DNA of 17,035 nt from Gracilibacillus alcaliphilus (lineage in GTDB: Bacteria > Bacillota > Bacilli > Bacillales > Amphibacillaceae). The stretch lies in NCBI RefSeq assembly GCF_016909015.1, contig NZ_JAFBFA010000056.1, forward strand, positions 1 through 17,035, given 5' to 3'. Positions within the stretch are counted from its first letter, which is position 1; the number at the start of each line of letters is the position of its first letter. Both the position numbers and the translations under genes were made by a program. The notes under the pieces are model-generated. The model had not been told where the DNA came from and made no database searches. It was given only the letters and a program-made list of their open reading frames with translations. Shown piece after piece: positions 14,405 to 17,035 of this stretch.

Positions 14405-14431
14405 TTTAAAAAATAGGCTATTTTTAGAATG

Positions 14432-15495
14432 TCAGTTCGGTTGAAACATCTCTTCAACATATCCTGCAGCCTCGAAATCTTCTTCAGGAAGGGAATGCCC
14501 ATAAATATCGAATGTCGTGCCCATTTTAGCGTGTCCTGCACGATCTTGTACTTTCTTGAGTCTTAACCCTCGACTGCTTAAGAACGTCAACGAGGAGTGC
14601 CTTAAATCGTGAAATCGAATACTCTCTAATCCTAATGTTTTAAATTTATCACTTTCCTTAAATCTAATCCACCATTGACTAATTGAGTCAGGGCGAAGCG
14701 GCTTACCAAATTCATTTGAAAATAAAAAGGTATGGTCTTTCCATTCTCTTTTGTCACCAGCTTTAAATAATTCTTGTTTTTTTATGTGAATTATTTTTTT
14801 AATCATATCCATTACAACTTTTGGTAATGAAATGAATCGCTTTTATTTTTGGTTTCTTTCAAGACCACCCCAACATCTTTTTTTATTATTAATGCTTGTT
14901 TGACGTGAATGCCGTCACGTTCAAAATCGCAATGTTTTTCTTCCAATGCAACAATTTCCCCTTGTCGAGCAGAAGTGGAGAGAGCGATTGCTACTAATGT
15001 TCTCTTTTCTAACGTAACAAGCTTTTCTAATCCTTTAATCAAAATTGATATTTCTTTTGGCGTATAAATGTCGGTTTCTGCATGTTGAACAGTAGGGGGA
15101 TTAATGTTATCAGCCGGGTTAGAGGCCAGCCAAGTCATATCTACACCAAACTTTAATACGCTGTTAAAGGCTTTATAGCAGTTATTTATTGTCGAAGTGG
15201 ATAATTTTCCTTTTTTGCCATCCAAACGAGCGCCATCTTTTTGCAATGATTTAACAAAATTAGAGATGTGAATCGGCTTTAAATCTTTTGCATTCATATG
15301 CCCGTATAAAGGCAGGATACGGGCTTCCCAAATATTCTCGTATTCTTTTTGTGTTCTGTCGCCTATGCTAGTGTTTTCCTGCCATTCCTTATACAATTCT
15401 TTCACTTTCAACTTCTCAGGCTTCACATATTGGCCGGTTAATACTTTTGATTCGAAAATAGCTAATTTCTCTTTAGTTTAGAATGTACGTTCTTT
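14432..15495 (-). pseudogene. int: Tyrosine-type phage integrase, frameshifted and N-terminally truncated
   Basis: Two reading frames together give most of an integrase. The N-terminal piece (GTG 15426 to TAA 14812) has the core-binding domain (LPLYGHMNAKDLKPIHI, KDGARLDGKKGKLS) and the first catalytic arginine (SARQGE, Arg154). The C-terminal piece (14812-14432) has HDLRH, RAGHAKMGTT and tyrosine in DIYGH, so the full Arg-His-Arg-His-Tyr set survives, split in two. The join is TAATG, stop and start sharing one base; adding one base upstream would restore a continuous frame (SLPKVVMDM). Upstream of the GTG the family match continues (KLAIFESKVLTGQYVKPEK) to a stop at 15478-15480, then only KERTF remains; the N-terminal arm-binding domain is absent. 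Probably inactive, unless the pieces are co-expressed and assemble. Confidence 0.88.
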
Positions 15496-15517
15496 TTCAA
15501 GCAATAAATTACAAAAT

Positions 15518-15766
15518 TTAATATTTTTTCTTATCTCTTTCTAAAATCATCTCATTAAATAGTGTCTGTAATAATTGGTAAGCCATAATCTTAGAATCTT
15601 CTCGTGACCATTCCATGCCATCATTTTCGTAATTTTTCCCTCTAAAATAATGAGCAATTAATAGTTCCAGTATTTTATTCAATTCTAAAAATACTTTTCG
15701 TTGTTTTGTTTTCTCCGCAAGTGCTAACATTTCCTCTAAAATGAGGCCAACTTCTCCATTTTTCAT
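15518..15766 (-). CDS. Small hypothetical prophage protein (82 residues)
   Basis: An 82-residue, mostly helical, charged protein (EEMLALAEKTKQRKVF, KILELLIAHYFRGKNYE) with no signal peptide, membrane segment or recognised motif. AGGAGTG lies about eight bases upstream of the ATG, which supports translation. It sits between the broken integrase and the immA fragment, in the early left arm of the prophage, where small regulatory genes are common. I do not recognise a family. Confidence 0.6.
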   Translation of the reverse strand: MKNGEVGLILEEMLALAEKTKQRKVFLELNKILELLIAHYFRGKNYENDGMEWSREDSKIMAYQLLQTLFNEMILERDKKKY

Positions 15767-15800
15767 ATTGTTGCACTCCTTATAAGTAGTTTATATTGTA

Positions 15801-16011
15801 TTAACAATATCCATCATTACCTTTTTCAGCTATCTGCTCTGACTTGTAATATAGATGATTATTTCGATACATTTCTAATCGTCTTAATGCAAAATCATAA
15901 TCCACATCAAAGTGATTTACAATGTCTTGAGCAGTTTGTATATTTAACTTTTCCAGCATAAATGTTGGTACTGCAAAGTGATAAGCGAAGTAATTTGCTT
16001 GCCATTCTGTA
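15801..16011 (-). pseudogene. C-terminal fragment of an ImmA/IrrE-family metallopeptidase
   Basis: From about 16011 leftwards the minus strand reads TEWQANYFAYHFAVPTFMLEK and continues to a natural stop. EWQAN-FA-HF-VPTFML is the third-ligand region of phage and ICE ImmA/IrrE proteases, which cleave the phage repressor during induction. The HExxH zinc site and everything before it are missing. The frame stays open to 16115, but that part (ALTFRY and upstream) is the antisense of the tail-fibre gene and is not protease sequence. The fragment cannot be catalytic. It is the left side of a deletion junction. Confidence 0.75.
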
Positions 16012-16620
16012 TACCGAAATGTCAGAGCAAACGGATATTTTGGCAATACCTTAGAGGTTAATGATGGATCTATTTTATATCTTCGCTCAAACAATAGAGT
16101 GCGAGTGATGAACAAAGGTTCATCTAGTTCCTATTCTGATATTCAAGTTAAAGATATTTACACTAGAGGTATTCGTTTCAATTCGGAAATGTCAGGCACT
16201 CATATGTACATGGGAATGAATGGCGAATTGAGAGTGATGAGCTTGGACTTCGAGTCAACATATAGAAATGTCAGGGCTCATATTTATTACGGAACGATAT
16301 TCAGGTTATCAACTCATACGAATTCAATTCATCTACACCTTAACCCTGCTGCAAATGGCGAGGTAAGGGCTACATCTAGAGGTGATACGGATGTTTATCG
16401 ACCTATACGAGCAGCCAGTTATCCGGAAGGCTCTAGTGAAAAAATTAAGGAAAACATCCAAAAGTATAAAAAAAGCGCACTTGATATTCTTAAAAATAGT
16501 GTTATTTATGAGTACAACCGTATCGGCTTGGATTGCAAGCGTGAACTAGGCTTTATTATTGAGAGGGAAACGCCTAAAGAGGTCTTGTTGAATTTAGAGA
16601 AACTAGCTCTCGAAACATAG
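16006..16620 (+). pseudogene. C-terminal fragment of a phage tail-fibre/minor structural protein
   Basis: The plus-strand frame is open from 15994, and tail-like sequence begins near 16006: VYRNVRANGYFGNTLEV, then GSILYLRSNNRVRVMNKG. The same phrase returns 83 residues later as TYRNVRAHIYYGTIFRL followed by SIHLHLN, a repeated beta-strand unit typical of tail fibres. The end (YRPIRAASYPEGSSEKIKEN, KKSALDILKNSVIYEYNR, GFIIERETP) resembles the C-terminal chaperone-like region of Bacillus tail proteins. There is no start with a ribosome site: the nearest starts (GTG 16099, ATG 16108) lie inside the domain. The N-terminal bulk has been lost. Fused head to head with the immA fragment. Confidence 0.72.
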
Positions 16621-16645
16621 ATCGAGATGGTGAACAGGTACGGCT

Positions 16646-16888
16646 ATGCTTGTTTTGGTGGTTATTATGTTGGCTAACGTTATTGATCAAATACTGGATT
16701 TAAATGGAGCGGTGGCGTATGCTACGGTTCTTTTTTATATAGTAAATGAGGGGATAAGTATCATGGAAAATCTAGCTGACGTAGGTGTTCCGGCACCACC
16801 TGGGCTAAAGGATAGATTGAAAAATATTGACAATAGTAACCAATCTATCGGACACGAAATCAAAGAAGAATTCTCAGACAAAGAGTAG
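16646..16888 (+). CDS. Holin C-terminal half (toxin secretion/phage lysis holin family), probably truncated
   Basis: Holins permeabilise the membrane to release the endolysin. The 80 residues match the C-terminal half of this family: a hydrophobic helix (MLVLVVIMLANVIDQIL), then AVAYATVLFYIVNEGISIMENLADVGVPAPPGLKDRL and a charged tail. Family members are usually near 140 residues with more helices upstream; here the frame closes at a stop (16631-16633) five codons before the ATG, and there is no ribosome site. It therefore looks like a truncated gene, perhaps from a second deletion between tail and lysis genes. A start just upstream of endolysin is the expected place for a holin. Confidence 0.72.
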   Translation: MLVLVVIMLANVIDQILDLNGAVAYATVLFYIVNEGISIMENLADVGVPAPPGLKDRLKNIDNSNQSIGHEIKEEFSDKE

Positions 16889-16905
16889 CTGCGGCTGCTC
16901 TTTTT
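16882..16905 (+). terminator. Intrinsic terminator overlapping the holin stop
   Basis: AGAGTAGC (16882-16889) pairs with GCTGCTCT (16894-16901) across a TGCG loop, with one T-G pair, and runs into TTTTT. The holin stop codon TAG lies within the stem. Confidence 0.85.
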
Positions 16906-16913
16906 AACTATAG

Positions 16914-16947
16914 GTAGCTAGTCCAGTCGGGCAAGCTACTTTTTTTA
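16914..16947 (+). terminator. Second intrinsic terminator before the endolysin
   Basis: GTAGCT-a-GTCC (16914-16924) pairs with GGGC-a-AGCTAC (16929-16939), followed by eight T (16940-16947). It follows the first terminator by eight bases and stands only 11 bases before the endolysin ribosome site, so it would control read-through into that gene. Confidence 0.85.
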
Positions 16948-16970
16948 TAAAATAATTAGGAGGTTTTAAT

Positions 16971-17035
16971 ATGGCTAAAATCGGGTTAGACATCGGTCAT
17001 GGGAAAAATACGTACCCACCATCTAAAGGTGTGAC
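16971..17035 (+). CDS. N-acetylmuramoyl-L-alanine amidase (endolysin), 5' end only
   Basis: The frame begins MAKIGLDIGHGKNTYPPSKG and runs off the window. GLDIGHG is the first zinc-ligand motif of the Amidase_3 family, which cleaves between N-acetylmuramic acid and L-alanine in peptidoglycan; Bacillus phage endolysins and prophage amidases start in this way. AGGAGG (16958-16963) is seven bases upstream of the ATG. Its place after a holin supports an endolysin role. Cell-wall binding domains, if any, lie outside the window. Confidence 0.88.
   Translation, partial: MAKIGLDIGHGKNTYPPSKGV

Noticed and set aside
16012..16115. Apparent N-terminal extension of the ImmA-type protein on the minus strand (about 35 residues up to a TTG at 16115)
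   Set aside because: This stretch is the antisense of clear tail-fibre coding sequence (YRNVRANGYFG) and shows no protease motif, so the protease homology was ended at about 16011.
1..17035. CRISPR arrays, rRNA genes, complete insertion sequences or toxin-antitoxin pairs
   Set aside because: Scanning found no regularly spaced repeats, no rRNA signatures, no transposase-like protein and no convincing toxin-antitoxin pair.

Overview
The window reads as a chromosomal segment of a low-GC, endospore-forming Firmicute of the family Bacillaceae. The evidence is the gene order of a MarR regulator (YsmB type), racE, gerM, rph, rdgB/ysnA and ysnB, which as I recall it is the order in Bacillus subtilis, together with strong AGGAGG-type ribosome sites, TTG and GTG starts, and a sporulation/germination lipoprotein. 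I cannot name the genus; a salt-tolerant Bacillaceae (Gracilibacillus or Oceanobacillus-like) is a guess.

Layout. (1) 1-22: the first codons of a leftward gene. (2) 274-5771: a beta-lactam resistance locus. Leftward blaR1-blaI (sensor and repressor) faces rightward genes for a class A beta-lactamase lipoprotein and a MecA/PbpC-type low-affinity penicillin-binding protein. The intergenic region holds BlaI-type TACA-N2-TGTA operators over both divergent promoters. Drug sensed by BlaR1 should relieve BlaI repression and induce both an enzyme that destroys the drug and a transpeptidase that tolerates it. (3) 5862-6638: an alpha/beta hydrolase. (4) 6828-12208: the conserved core block. Its intergenic gaps before rph and before rdgB are enlarged by hairpin-rich, repeat-like DNA. 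(5) 12502-13848: a 57-residue two-helix membrane protein and a convergent AI-2E-family transporter sharing a two-way terminator. (6) 14068-14339: a tRNA-Gly/tRNA-Arg operon with a perfect consensus promoter and its own terminator. (7) 14383 to the end: a decayed prophage next to tRNA-Arg.

The prophage remnant contains a twice-broken tyrosine integrase, a small unknown gene, the C-terminal piece of an ImmA/IrrE-type protease fused at about 16,005-16,012 to the C-terminal piece of a tail-fibre gene on the opposite strand, the C-terminal half of a holin, two tandem terminators, and the start of an apparently intact amidase endolysin with a good ribosome site. The simplest reading is integration at tRNA-Arg followed by large internal deletions joining the early region to the late lysis region.

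No CRISPR array, rRNA gene or complete insertion sequence is visible. The most notable items are the compact bla-pbp/blaR1-blaI circuit, the prophage deletion junction, the overlooked small membrane protein, and the structured DNA flanking rph.
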